Positions 7,477 through 15,977 are shown, counted from the first letter of the stretch. The stretch is 24,402 bases of DNA from UBA8437 sp003445035 (GCA_937901285.1 CALCHI010000486.1:1-24402); one strand, 5' to 3'. Notes: generated by a model not told the origin, from the letters alone. Program-made: numbers and translations.

Positions 7477-10071
7477 ATGAACGAACCGGTACAAACCCGC
7501 ATCATGACGCTCCTGGCACGCGTGAGCCGGGTGGGGTTTTGGGTGCTGATCCTGTCCATGGGGTCCGACTCGCCAGCCTGGGGGAAAGTGCTGTTTCTTG
7601 TCCATGCGGACGGGCCGACGGCGAATGCGGATTTTGCTCTTGGTGCCACGGCGGCGGGTCCGGTGTGGCCGGACGTGTACAAGGTGGCCGGAACCATTGC
7701 GGAAGGGCGATGGGGGCGAGCCCTGGATCTCACCAGTGGGACCTCCCACTGCACATACGACGCGACACGCAATCTCGATCCCAGGCGAGGCACCGTGGAA
7801 CTCTGGTTCCTGGTGGAGACGCACAAGGAGGGGGCGTATCACCCGTTGGTTGGCTGGTACCATCCGCCTCGCCAGCCGGGCAACAAGAAGCGGCAGTCAG
7901 CGTTCGAGGTGTATCTGCTCAACTCCGCCATGACTCTCGGCCTCTACACGCCGGAGTACAAGGGCCACATCAAGGCGGCCACTCTGAAGGTCGGCCAGTG
8001 GCAGCACCTGGAAGTCAACTGGGACTGCACCGGGGGAGCCGGGAAGAGCGTCTACAACGTGTTTCTGGACGGCAAACGCGTGATCGGGGTCGAGAATGCC
8101 GAAGCGTTGAAAGGTGGTACCGGCGGAAGGCTGCACGTGGGCGTCTGGGACTACGGTTTCGGGCACGTCATCCAGGGCCGGGTCGACGAGATCCGGGTCA
8201 CCGACCAGATCGAACATTCCGCCGCGTTTCGGCCGTCGGACAGGCCTTACAGCATTCCGGGGACCGTACAGTACGCTCGGGACACTCATCGGACTGTGGA
8301 CCATCGGCTCAAACAACTTGTGTCTGATATCAAGTCGTTGAAGGCGTTTTCCGGAACAGATGGCGGTGGTGTGGCAGCGAAGGTGATCCGCAGCAGCCAG
8401 GCTGCGGTCGAGAAGGTCACGCGTGCACTGACGGCGATGTCACCGACTCTGAAGTCCAGGGACGCCGACGGGAAACAGCTGACCAGAGCCGTCGACGTCG
8501 TGGCCGAGCAGGTCAACCTGGCTCGTATGGCGATTCATCGTGTTTCGGCTGCCGCAGCTGCGATCGCGGCCAGGGAAGACAGGCGGTCGTTGCTGTTCAA
8601 GGATCTCAATGACGTTGCGGCCGGCGACGCCATTGTCCTCAACGGCCGGCAGTTGTTCATTGACGATCATGTCATCGAGAAAATTCGAGGCGCCAGGAAG
8701 GTGCTGAACCAGCCGGTCAAGCATCCGCGGAACCCGCTGATCGTTGCTGAGAAGCCGTGGGAGAAGACACTGCTGAACCGCGGATCGGTGATCTACGATG
8801 AGCAGGCGAAGCTGTTCAAGATGTGGTACAGCGTTTACACCACCGATCTGAAGGAACAGTTGCTTTGCTACGCCACGTCTCGAGACGGGATCAAGTGGGA
8901 CAAGCCGGTGATCAACCAGGCGGAGCAGTCCAACGTCATTCCCGGCTTCAGAGCTGCCAATCCTCCAAGCGTCTTCAAGGATGTCCACGAGCCTGACCCG
9001 GCGCGGCGGTACAAGATGCTGTACGGAGCCGGCCAGCCGCGGAAATACACGACCAACGCGGCTTACTCGCCGGACGGCCTTTCGTGGACTCCCGAGCCGG
9101 CCAACCCCGTGATCCCGCACAGCGACACGCTGAACTCGTGTTTCTGGGATCCGGTCCGCAGACGTTACGTGGCTCATGTCCGTTTCGGGCCACCGAACAC
9201 CAGGTGGGTCTCTCTTACGGAGAGTCTGGATTTCGTGCACTGGTCACCCAAGGTGACGGTGTTGAAACCGAGCTCGATTGACGAGCCGTTTGAGACGAAA
9301 CATTACGGCATGCGGGTTCTGCCCTACGAGGGAACACTGCTCGGGGTCCTTTCGGCCTATCACGGCGAGACGATTCGACCGATCCCTGCTGACGAGATGT
9401 GGAGGGACCGGACCAACGTGCAACTGGCCTTCAGCCGCGACGGGCTGACCTGGCAACGTGTCGGAGAGGCGGGGGCGATTTCCGACAGTGGAAAACAGGA
9501 GGGGAAACGCGACTGGAAGCCGATTGCCGAACGGGCGACGTTTCTTCCTTACGGGACATCCCGCAAGGCCGACTGGGACTGGGGACAGGTCTATCCCTTT
9601 GATCCTCCGCTAATCGTGGGAGACCAGATCTGGTTCTACTACCAGGGACTGAAAGGGCGGCACTGGTTCAAGTACCACAAGGATCCACTGGACAGCGGGT
9701 TCGGACTGGCCACTCTACGGTTGGACGGTTTTGTTTCGGTGGATGCTGCACAGGCTGGAACACTTACAACCCGCCGATTCATCGCGATCGGTGACACGCT
9801 GGTGATCAACGCGAAAGCCGACGGCGGAGAAATCCGGGTCGAGGCCATTGATGCACTCGGCCGGGTGATCCCTGGATTCTCGAAGGAGGCCTGCACGCCG
9901 ATCCGCGGAGACAGCGTACGTCATGTTGTCTCCTGGAAGGGTGGGCCGAACTGTCACCAGTTGCAGGCTCGGCCGATCAAGTTGCGGTTCCATCTCAAGA
10001 CGGCCAGCCTGTTTTCCTTCGAATTCCAGATTCGTCGCAATCACTTTGTTCCGCTCTCGTTTCGGCAATAG
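7477..10071 (+). CDS. Secreted LamG-fused GH32/GH43-like beta-propeller protein
   Basis: The 864-residue product has an N-terminal signal (hydrophobic 'VGFWVLILSMG', likely cut near residue 36). A concanavalin A-like/LamG domain follows (about 37-245: 'GTVELWFLVETHKEG', 'GQWQHLEVNWDC', 'VFLDGKRVIGVEN', 'VDEIRVTDQIEH'), then an alanine- and lysine-rich, mostly helical linker (about 265-380). The propeller begins with 'GRQLFIDDHVIE' (390-401) and includes 'KLFKMWYS', 'YATSRDGIKWDKP', 'RRYKMLYG', 'AYSPDGLSWTPEP' and 'VQLAFSRDGLTWQRVG', ending in the 'GFGLATLRLDGFVSVD' C-terminal region (from about 741). From residue 389 it is collinear with the 1711-3279 protein, which lacks LamG and linker. The LamG domain suggests glycan binding. 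ATG at 7504 is a possible alternative start. The SGNH gene follows after 52 bases. Confidence 0.87.
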   Translation: MNEPVQTRIMTLLARVSRVGFWVLILSMGSDSPAWGKVLFLVHADGPTANADFALGATAAGPVWPDVYKVAGTIAEGRWGRALDLTSGTSHCTYDATRNLDPRRGTVELWFLVETHKEGAYHPLVGWYHPPRQPGNKKRQSAFEVYLLNSAMTLGLYTPEYKGHIKAATLKVGQWQHLEVNWDCTGGAGKSVYNVFLDGKRVIGVENAEALKGGTGGRLHVGVWDYGFGHVIQGRVDEIRVTDQIEHSAAFRPSDRPYSIPGTVQYARDTHRTVDHRLKQLVSDIKSLKAFSGTDGGGVAAKVIRSSQAAVEKVTRALTAMSPTLKSRDADGKQLTRAVDVVAEQVNLARMAIHRVSAAAAAIAAREDRRSLLFKDLNDVAAGDAIVLNGRQLFIDDHVIEKIRGARKVLNQPVKHPRNPLIVAEKPWEKTLLNRGSVIYDEQAKLFKMWYSVYTTDLKEQLLCYATSRDGIKWDKPVINQAEQSNVIPGFRAANPPSVFKDVHEPDPARRYKMLYGAGQPRKYTTNAAYSPDGLSWTPEPANPVIPHSDTLNSCFWDPVRRRYVAHVRFGPPNTRWVSLTESLDFVHWSPKVTVLKPSSIDEPFETKHYGMRVLPYEGTLLGVLSAYHGETIRPIPADEMWRDRTNVQLAFSRDGLTWQRVGEAGAISDSGKQEGKRDWKPIAERATFLPYGTSRKADWDWGQVYPFDPPLIVGDQIWFYYQGLKGRHWFKYHKDPLDSGFGLATLRLDGFVSVDAAQAGTLTTRRFIAIGDTLVINAKADGGEIRVEAIDALGRVIPGFSKEACTPIRGDSVRHVVSWKGGPNCHQLQARPIKLRFHLKTASLFSFEFQIRRNHFVPLSFRQ

Positions 10072-10123
10072 CTCGTCCCGGCGCCGAACCGGTGTCAACC
10101 TGACTCACAGGACACAATTCGCC

Positions 10124-11329
10124 ATGAGTCGTTTGTTCCAGAGGCGAGAAATGCTCTCTTTCGGCGGGGGCGTGTTGGGATCAGCTTTGCTTTCGGGTTC
10201 GATCGAAGCCGTCGGAGGAGGGGATGCCCGGGCCCGTTACCTGAGATCCCTGATGCCATCTCGCGATGATGTCGACGCCTTTCTGCGGAACCGCAGGTAC
10301 CCGTTCGCAAAGTACGATTCGGAACTCGGCTACCTGCACATCGATCGCGATTTCAAGGAAGGTCTCAACGGGGCTGTTTGCCGTTACCGCTACGACAAGC
10401 TCGGCGCCCGCCAGATGCAGGCCTATGCCCGCCGACCGTGCCGGATCAACACGTACGGCAACAGTTTCACCAGTTGTGAACAGGTCAGTGATGGCGAGAC
10501 CTGGCAGGAGGTGCTGGCCCGGCACCTGTGCGAGCCGGTCCGCAACTACGGCATCGGGGGGTATTCGGTCTACCAGTCGTACCTGCGGATGGTCCGCGAG
10601 GAACGCCGGGCGGCGGCGAAGACCATCGTCTTCAACATCTTCGACGATGATCACTACCGGAACATTCTCGGCTGGCAAAGGTTCAAGTTCGGTGTCAACG
10701 ACGTGTCGATCAATCCGACGGTTCCCTACATGCAGGTCGACCCGGCGAAAAAGTCAGTCAAGTACCGTCGCAACCCCTGTCCGGACGCGAAGTCCGTCTA
10801 TCGACTGACGGACCTGGAGTGGGTGGCCCGCACTTTCAAGGACAATGTCTACCTGGCAAATCGGCTGCGACGCCTGGCCGACGCCAAGGCCGGCAAGCCC
10901 GTGCCACCGACCGATTACGACGACGAGACATTGAACCGTTATGGCCTGTTCGCGACCAACGCGGTCATCGACAGGGTCAAACAGTACGGCGAAAAGACCG
11001 GTCGCAAGATCCTGTTCGTACTCTCCTACGGTGGGTACGTCCTGCAGCAGTTCATCGACACCGGCCGCCGATTCGACCAGCCAATGGTCGACCACCTGGA
11101 CTCGCTGAAAGTCCCTTACGTCGACCTGATGGCAGCTCATGCGGCCGACAGGAAACAGTTCAAAGCATCGACGGCGGATTACCTGCGGCGGTTCTTTGTC
11201 GGCCACTACAATCCGCTGGGCAACCACTTCTGCGCGTTTGCGATGGTCGAGCCGCTGGCCAGGATGCTGGACCCGAAGCCGGCCAGCCATGGGCCGGCGA
11301 CTTCGGTCCGTGGCGGTTTCATCAAGTAG
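10124..11329 (+). CDS. Tat-exported SGNH/GDSL-like hydrolase
   Basis: The ATG at 10124 is chosen over upstream codons of the same frame because it begins a Tat-type leader, 'FQRREMLSFGGGVLGSALLS', and has an AGGA site about 10 bases before it. The 401-residue product shows SGNH blocks: 'INTYGNSFTSCEQ' (Ser114 as nucleophile in GNS instead of GDS), 'NYGIGGYSVYQSYLRM' (block II-like Gly143-146), 'IVFNIFDDDHY' (around Asn171), and 'GHYNPLGNHFCA' (His361 to His368) where the family's catalytic His usually lies. Such enzymes are esterases or acyltransferases, often removing acetyl groups from polysaccharides. Placed 52 bases behind the LamG-propeller gene, it is probably co-transcribed and could de-esterify the same glycan. 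The family call is good; the substrate is unknown. Confidence 0.78.
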   Translation: MSRLFQRREMLSFGGGVLGSALLSGSIEAVGGGDARARYLRSLMPSRDDVDAFLRNRRYPFAKYDSELGYLHIDRDFKEGLNGAVCRYRYDKLGARQMQAYARRPCRINTYGNSFTSCEQVSDGETWQEVLARHLCEPVRNYGIGGYSVYQSYLRMVREERRAAAKTIVFNIFDDDHYRNILGWQRFKFGVNDVSINPTVPYMQVDPAKKSVKYRRNPCPDAKSVYRLTDLEWVARTFKDNVYLANRLRRLADAKAGKPVPPTDYDDETLNRYGLFATNAVIDRVKQYGEKTGRKILFVLSYGGYVLQQFIDTGRRFDQPMVDHLDSLKVPYVDLMAAHAADRKQFKASTADYLRRFFVGHYNPLGNHFCAFAMVEPLARMLDPKPASHGPATSVRGGFIK

Positions 11330-11347
11330 CGATGCCGCGTGGCGGCA

Positions 11348-11367
11348 GGGCCGGGTGAGACCGGCCC
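11348..11367. terminator. Hairpin between convergent SGNH and LemA genes
   Basis: GGGCCGG (11348-11354) and CCGGCCC (11361-11367) form a perfect seven-pair GC stem with a six-base loop, GTGAGA. It lies in the 42-base gap between two convergent stop codons, so it can serve both transcripts. No long T-run follows on either strand; a Rho-dependent or processing role is also possible. Confidence 0.55.
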
Positions 11368-11371
11368 GCCT

Positions 11372-12004
11372 CTAATTGTCTTTGGCTTTGTCGTCGCCCT
11401 TTTCGGCTTTGCCACTACTCTCCTTGGCTTTGCCGTCACCTTTTTCAGCAAACGGGTTGATCGTTTCAATTTCACCCGTTTCTCGAGCCTTGCGAGCCTG
11501 GGAGCCGAGGATGAGTTGGTCGTGCTCGGCCAGGTTGATCGTGGGGAAACCGCCAATCGCTTTGGCCAGCATGTATTGCGGTCGACGCAAGTGCTTCCGC
11601 AGAGACTCGATCTTGGCAACCTTGGTGGATTGGGAGGCTGCCATGGACTCGTATTCGGAGTTCATGGTTGCCGCGAGGTCCGACCACACCGACGACGGGA
11701 TGGTCGGGTAGCGTTCCGAGACAGCCTGGAAGAACCTGCCCCCGGCTGCAGCGCGGCCCCCCTTGCCAATTGTCTGACCGAGCACCTCGATCAACGTGGA
11801 CTTGAAGTTGTTGACCACGTGGCCCTGGCCTTCAATTTTCTTGACCATCTTGTCCACGGAGATGTCGATCTGTTTTTCCTGGGCGCGGATGCCTTCTTCG
11901 TCGTCCACCAGGCTGTTGTAGGTGGAGAGGGTGCATCCACCAATTCCAAGAGCGGAGACCACCATGACGAGCAGAACGGCGATCAGGAGTTTTTGAGGAG
12001 TCAT
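11372..12004 (-). CDS. LemA-family membrane-anchored protein
   Basis: The ATG at 12004 has a GGAAAG site six bases upstream and begins a 210-residue protein. The N-terminus is 'MTPQKLLIAVLLVMVVSALG', one membrane segment with its helical remainder outside. The following 'TYNSLVDDEEGIRAQEKQID' (27-46) matches the LemA opening (YNxLVxxEExV...WxQI), and a long helical region continues to about residue 175. The C-terminus is a low-complexity Lys/Asp/Gly tail with two 'KGD' type repeats. A downstream cysteine at 24 ('GGC') could alternatively make it a lipoprotein. LemA proteins are of uncertain function and often sit beside TPM-domain membrane proteins; here it lies 52 bases behind the 12057-13376 gene on the same strand. 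This LemA is divergent, so the call rests mainly on the N-terminal motif and context. Confidence 0.72.
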   Translation of the reverse strand: MTPQKLLIAVLLVMVVSALGIGGCTLSTYNSLVDDEEGIRAQEKQIDISVDKMVKKIEGQGHVVNNFKSTLIEVLGQTIGKGGRAAAGGRFFQAVSERYPTIPSSVWSDLAATMNSEYESMAASQSTKVAKIESLRKHLRRPQYMLAKAIGGFPTINLAEHDQLILGSQARKARETGEIETINPFAEKGDGKAKESSGKAEKGDDKAKDN

Positions 12005-12056
12005 CGATTGCTTTCCGTGTGGCAGTTTGGGAACGAATGGGAAACGGGAGGCGTGA

Positions 12057-13376
12057 CTAGTTGCGGACACAAATGTAGACGGTCGGGGACAACCACACGC
12101 ACGCCCAGAGAAACGCAAGAGCCTGGGTGAGCCAGGGCATTGTGATGTCGGAGGCCAGGAACTCAAAGTCCGCCATGGGCTTTCTCAGGTAACCGGCATC
12201 GTTGGCCGCGTTGATGTTGGTGAGGATGGTGTTGACCAGGGCGTCGCCCTTCCCGTCAAGAGTCTCGAGTCGCCGCACGTCACGCTCGAGATTCTCTACA
12301 AACAAGGTCCGGTCGGTGTAGGTCATGACCTGGCACCACTGGATTTTCTTCTTCGTGTAGCCGATGCATACGCAGATGTCGTTCTTCTTGCCCTCCTGCC
12401 AGTGCTCGCGCAGAGCCTGGAAAAAACCGACGTTCTCTGTGCCGACAACATACACGACGATGTTGCACTGCTTCTCGGACCCGAGTGTCTGCAGGGCCTG
12501 GTCGAGTTTTCGGTCGACGAGTTGGTGAAAGCCGCCTTCCACTTTCACCTTCTGCTCAATCACACGATCGAATTCGATTTGACCGAATCGGCCTGACGTG
12601 ACCCGTGGATACTCAACCAGGTAGGGCAGGTAGTTCTGCTTCACACCAGCGATTTTCAGTGACGTGTCCGCCGCCTGAAGGTAGTTCGCCTCGATGTGTT
12701 CCCGACTGGTGGGGACGGAGGAGTTTTTTTGGCCATCCCAGGTGATCGTGTGGATTTCCGGGATGCCGTCACGATCGGACCACTCACGTTTGGAGCCCGG
12801 TCGTCGTGAGTCTTCCATGTCGGCCATCAGGTTGCGTTCTGATTTCACTCTTTTCCGGCCACCGAACCGTGCGACCAGGGTGAGCCAGGCGCCCCGGTTT
12901 GTCGAAATGGCCTCGTCGGCTTCTGTCCTGATGGTGTAGCTGGGACGGTGGTGAGTGTCGGATTCATCCTTGCGGTCGGCTTTGTCGATCCATGCTTCTT
13001 CCCAGGTCATCTTCTGGATTCGGGAATTCCAGATGACAGTGTGCCCCAAGTCTGAAAACCAGAGAAATGCGAGAGCCAGCGTGATGTATGAGCAAGGGAG
13101 TGTGATGCCCACGAACAGGGCGAGTTCCGTGGCCGAAAACCGGTCGCTCTTGAGCCAGAAGCCGATGCCACCGATAAGAAGCACGGCCGTGAGAATGAAG
13201 AACGGAAGGGTGCCTGAGACCACAAGCCATGTTTCGCGGCCCTGGCCGGACCACAGGCATTCCCCCAGGCCGACCAGAATCAGCACCAGGGATCCCACAA
13301 AAATCGCGAAAGGGATGTCCTGTTTTTCTTTCGGGCCGCCGCCGAGAAAACGGTTTTTGGGACCGTTTGAAGTCAT
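12057..13376 (-). CDS. Four-helix membrane protein with possible TPM-like domain, partner of LemA
   Basis: The 439-residue product has three N-terminal membrane helices (about 21-41, 50-74, 83-107), a soluble region of about 300 residues, and one C-terminal helix (about 412-436). Within the soluble part, residues 303-370 ('CNIVVYVVGTE', 'LREHWQEGKKNDICVCIGYT', 'KKIQWCQVMTYTD') resemble the order of strands and the 'W-x-x-G...ND...V.IG' pattern of TPM/YgcG domains. TPM proteins commonly neighbour LemA genes, which supports the reading, but the similarity is weak and the three leading helices are not typical of the small TPM proteins. Homologues named by function are not known to me. The ATG at 13376 lacks a strong Shine-Dalgarno. 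Envelope maintenance is the most that can be suggested. Confidence 0.7.
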   Translation of the reverse strand: MTSNGPKNRFLGGGPKEKQDIPFAIFVGSLVLILVGLGECLWSGQGRETWLVVSGTLPFFILTAVLLIGGIGFWLKSDRFSATELALFVGITLPCSYITLALAFLWFSDLGHTVIWNSRIQKMTWEEAWIDKADRKDESDTHHRPSYTIRTEADEAISTNRGAWLTLVARFGGRKRVKSERNLMADMEDSRRPGSKREWSDRDGIPEIHTITWDGQKNSSVPTSREHIEANYLQAADTSLKIAGVKQNYLPYLVEYPRVTSGRFGQIEFDRVIEQKVKVEGGFHQLVDRKLDQALQTLGSEKQCNIVVYVVGTENVGFFQALREHWQEGKKNDICVCIGYTKKKIQWCQVMTYTDRTLFVENLERDVRRLETLDGKGDALVNTILTNINAANDAGYLRKPMADFEFLASDITMPWLTQALAFLWACVWLSPTVYICVRN

Positions 13377-13681
13377 TGGGGAACTCGCTTGACCGACGAT
13401 TTCACGATCCCACTCGGGACGAGGGGTACAGTCTTGCTGCCATACTCCCGGTGTTCAACCCCTCAGTACCTGGGAGTCTCCCGCGGAGGGGCGTGGCCAT
13501 TTCAGCGTTGTGACGGCTTTCGCACAGGAAGTTGTGCCAGGGGAGTCCCACGTGGTACGGCGGCGGCCGATTGGGCCGCATCTGCCGGCGTCTTGACGAT
13601 CACGAATGCCGACGGCATAGTGCCGTGGATCACCGGACCCTCTACAGGTTTGTGACCGACGGTGTTCTGCAGGACTCCGAG
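13377..13681. other. Divergent intergenic region
   Basis: These 305 bases separate the starts of the minus-strand LemA-partner gene and the plus-strand secreted protein gene. Short symmetric elements are visible: ACTCCC (13444-13449) with GGGAGT (13472-13477), and the palindrome CCACGTGG (13548-13555). Neither is long enough to be convincing. The plus frame starting at 13532 runs through into the downstream gene, but its first 50 codons look like non-coding translation. Confidence 0.6.
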
Positions 13682-14770
13682 ATGCCCGCCCGTGCCGAGA
13701 CTTTTCTGACGGTTGGGCTGCCCCTGTTCCTGCTGGCTTGGCCGTGCTGTGGTGCCGGGTGCGGTGACGGTGGACCTGCCGGTTCGCAGACTTCCGTAGA
13801 ACACGGTGCACGCGACGACTTTGTCCCACCGCCGCTGGATGATCACCGACAGACAGTCAGCGCGGTGCTCGGTGAACTGGAGTTCACCGAGACGGTTCAG
13901 CGACCCGTCGATGTGGCCGTGGTCGAGTCAGGGCGGATTCGGTTCCGCGTGACCAGCAATTCCCGAACACCGCAGGTGCTCAGTGGTCTGGAGTCGCTAA
14001 GTTTCCTGGACAAAGACGAGCGGTTCGAGGCATTCCGGGCGGGCCTGAATCTCGAGCATATTTACAGCGGTCACCGGGATGTCCGCAACCGGTTTTCCCC
14101 TCGGAAGCACGCCTACCTGGTCTGCCGCGAACGTGACGGGCATTCGGTGTTCCTGGTCCGTCCGGCGACACAGAGTCCCTGGTCGGTCGAACATGCCACG
14201 CGGCTGGCGGTGTCACCGCCGGATGCGATCGACATCGATTTCCGGTGCCGTTTCCGGGACGTGTCGGCGGTCGGTGTGCGGGAGTACGTCACCTTCTTCT
14301 GGGCCAACTACATGCGTGAACTCCGCGATGCCGCCGTCCACTTTCGCGGTGTCAGTGAGCAGGGGGGGGACGAAGAGTGGATCCGTGCCGAGTCCATGAA
14401 GGGATGGGATGTCGGAACGTACCGGGCAGCCGCCGCGCCGGCTCTCGAATTCGACGCCGATCACAACATGGCTCTCAATCTCCGCTCGTTCGAGTGGCCC
14501 CGGATCACCCGGCCTGTCCTGTACAGTCGTTCGGCCAACGACATGGTGTTGATCCTGATGTTTGATCGCCTGAGAACCGACGTCGACGAAATCCGGTTCA
14601 GCCATTTTCCGCCGGCCGTGGACTTCCAGTACGTGATCCACGAGGTGAAAAAGGACCGCCGGTACGGCTTTCGGGCCCGGTTGATCTGGCGGCCGTGGAC
14701 GTCGCGGGAGGATTGTCTCCAGGCGTGGCATTCCTGGAACCGTGATCCCGGCAGCACGGATGGGCTGTGA
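13682..14770 (+). CDS. Secreted or lipid-anchored conserved protein of unknown function
   Basis: I choose the ATG at 13682 (362 residues) because an AGGA site lies about nine bases upstream and the sequence then opens with a signal peptide, 'TFLTVGLPLFLLAWPCC', ending at 'GAGC' (Cys27). The cysteine may be lipidated, but the lipobox is not canonical (Gly instead of Leu at -3). The mature protein has no enzyme motif that I recognise; it alternates strands and loops, with a notable aromatic C-terminal segment: 'IRFSHFPPAVDFQYVIHEV', 'RRYGFRARLIWRPW', 'LQAWHSWN'. I believe similar C-termini recur in hypothetical planctomycete proteins, but I cannot name a family. It is followed after 214 bases by the LRR gene on the same strand; whether they share a transcript is unclear. 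Confidence 0.72.
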   Translation: MPARAETFLTVGLPLFLLAWPCCGAGCGDGGPAGSQTSVEHGARDDFVPPPLDDHRQTVSAVLGELEFTETVQRPVDVAVVESGRIRFRVTSNSRTPQVLSGLESLSFLDKDERFEAFRAGLNLEHIYSGHRDVRNRFSPRKHAYLVCRERDGHSVFLVRPATQSPWSVEHATRLAVSPPDAIDIDFRCRFRDVSAVGVREYVTFFWANYMRELRDAAVHFRGVSEQGGDEEWIRAESMKGWDVGTYRAAAAPALEFDADHNMALNLRSFEWPRITRPVLYSRSANDMVLILMFDRLRTDVDEIRFSHFPPAVDFQYVIHEVKKDRRYGFRARLIWRPWTSREDCLQAWHSWNRDPGSTDGL

Positions 14771-14984
14771 CTCCGGTATGACATTGTCACGGTGAGCCGT
14801 TCTGCGCAGGTGGAATCGTCGTCGATTCCCAAACGGGAGCCGCACCGGCTTGGCCGACGGGAAAGACCGAACGATCCGTGGACGGGACCCACGTTGACCG
14901 TCGTCGAGAATTCCGATAGCGTCCCGCCGCTCAAGTTGGCGGCGGCTGACTTGGCGATGAGACAAAATCTGGGCGGGGCAACCG

Positions 14985-15977
14985 ATGCGACCAAGTCGAC
15001 GGCAGAAAGGGGTGTGGCTGCTTGTCCTGGTCCTTTTCGGTTTCGCAGTTGCAGCCTGGTGCCGCGACCGCAGTGAGAGAACGGTGGTTGCGCTGATCGA
15101 GGCGAATGGCGGAACAGTGCAGCGGATTGGTTGGTTCGATCCACGCATCTGGCACTGGCGGGGTGTCGCGAAGGTCAAGCTCCGGGGCACTGGGGCCGAT
15201 TCCGCAATACTCGGTTCGCTGGAACACCTGCCAGCCCTGAGGTCACTGGATCTGGCCGACACGTCAATCCGGGACCAGGATCTCTCGCACCTGGTCAAGT
15301 GTCCGGGACTCATGAAAATTCGGTTGGATCGTACGGCGATCACCGACGCCGGACTGCGACAGATTGCCACAATGACACAACTGGAGAGTCTATGGCTGGT
15401 TGACACGTCGGTCACCGATGCCGGTGTCCGCTGTCTTTCGCGGCTGGTGCGGTTGAGAGATCTGGATCTGTCCGGGACCGGCGTCACAGATGCAGGGCTG
15501 CCAGCCCTGCTGACAATGAGCCGACTGGTGGACCTGGAACTGAACGACACCGCCATCACCGATGACGGGCTCATCCACCTGGCACAGCTGCGCCAGCTCA
15601 AGGACCTCGACATCAACGCGACGGTTGTCAGCGATCGGGGACTGCAGCATGTCTCTCGATTGAAGAATCTGGAAGAGATCGAACTGTCCGGGACGAGAGT
15701 GACCGACGATGGCCTGGTTCATCTCAAGCAACTGGTCCAACTCGACGAAATTGAATGTTCAAACACGGTGGTCGGGGATGCCGGTCTTGCCCACCTGGCC
15801 GAGATCAAGACCCTGGAGTTCCTGCGAGTCGACAACACCGCGATTACCGACAAGGGGCTGGCCCACCTGGTGAAACTCGAGAAACTCGAGTACCTGGACG
15901 TGCGGGACACTCGGGCCACAAAGCGGGGGGTCGACCGTCTGAAACAGTCGCAGATCACCTTGAAAGTGCTCAGATGA
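14985..15977 (+). CDS. Membrane-anchored leucine-rich-repeat protein
   Basis: The 330-residue product has a basic N-terminus and one membrane helix ('WLLVLVLFGFAVAAW', about 11-25), a short stalk, then ten consecutive 24-residue repeats from residue 85 to 324 with no insertions. The consensus is LxxLxLxxTxITDxGLxHLxxLxx, the cysteine-containing/bacterial type of LRR common in Planctomycetota. Residues 61-84 form an eleventh, degenerate first repeat. The solenoid should be outside the cytoplasmic membrane and bind another protein; no ligand can be inferred. The gene ends 'AGATGA', where the TGA overlaps the ATG of the next gene, so the two are translationally coupled. Only a G-rich stretch precedes the ATG at 14985. 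Confidence 0.88.
   Translation: MRPSRRQKGVWLLVLVLFGFAVAAWCRDRSERTVVALIEANGGTVQRIGWFDPRIWHWRGVAKVKLRGTGADSAILGSLEHLPALRSLDLADTSIRDQDLSHLVKCPGLMKIRLDRTAITDAGLRQIATMTQLESLWLVDTSVTDAGVRCLSRLVRLRDLDLSGTGVTDAGLPALLTMSRLVDLELNDTAITDDGLIHLAQLRQLKDLDINATVVSDRGLQHVSRLKNLEEIELSGTRVTDDGLVHLKQLVQLDEIECSNTVVGDAGLAHLAEIKTLEFLRVDNTAITDKGLAHLVKLEKLEYLDVRDTRATKRGVDRLKQSQITLKVLR
15165..15956 (+). repeat. Tandem 72-base coding repeats (11 units)
   Basis: The LRR region is an in-register array of eleven 72-base units, each encoding 24 residues; the first is degenerate and the last loses the ITD core ('DTRATKRGV'). Units differ clearly in base sequence, so this is an old array rather than a recent amplification. 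Confidence 0.85.

Noticed and set aside
7185..7826. 213-codon minus-strand frame across the divergent gap
   Set aside because: It overlaps the signal peptide and LamG region of the right-arm gene and shows no recognisable motif.
7431..8327. 298-codon plus-strand frame overlapping the LamG gene in another phase
   Set aside because: Gly/Arg/His-rich out-of-frame translation; the 7477 frame contains the coherent LamG domain.
13548..13555. Palindrome CCACGTGG considered as an operator
   Set aside because: Eight bases are expected by chance in a window of this size and composition; no second copy seen nearby.
14213..15616. 467-codon minus-strand frame across the secreted-protein and LRR genes
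   Set aside because: Its Arg/Ser-rich translation repeats with the 72-base LRR period, showing it is the antisense image of the LRR array; it crosses two well-supported genes.
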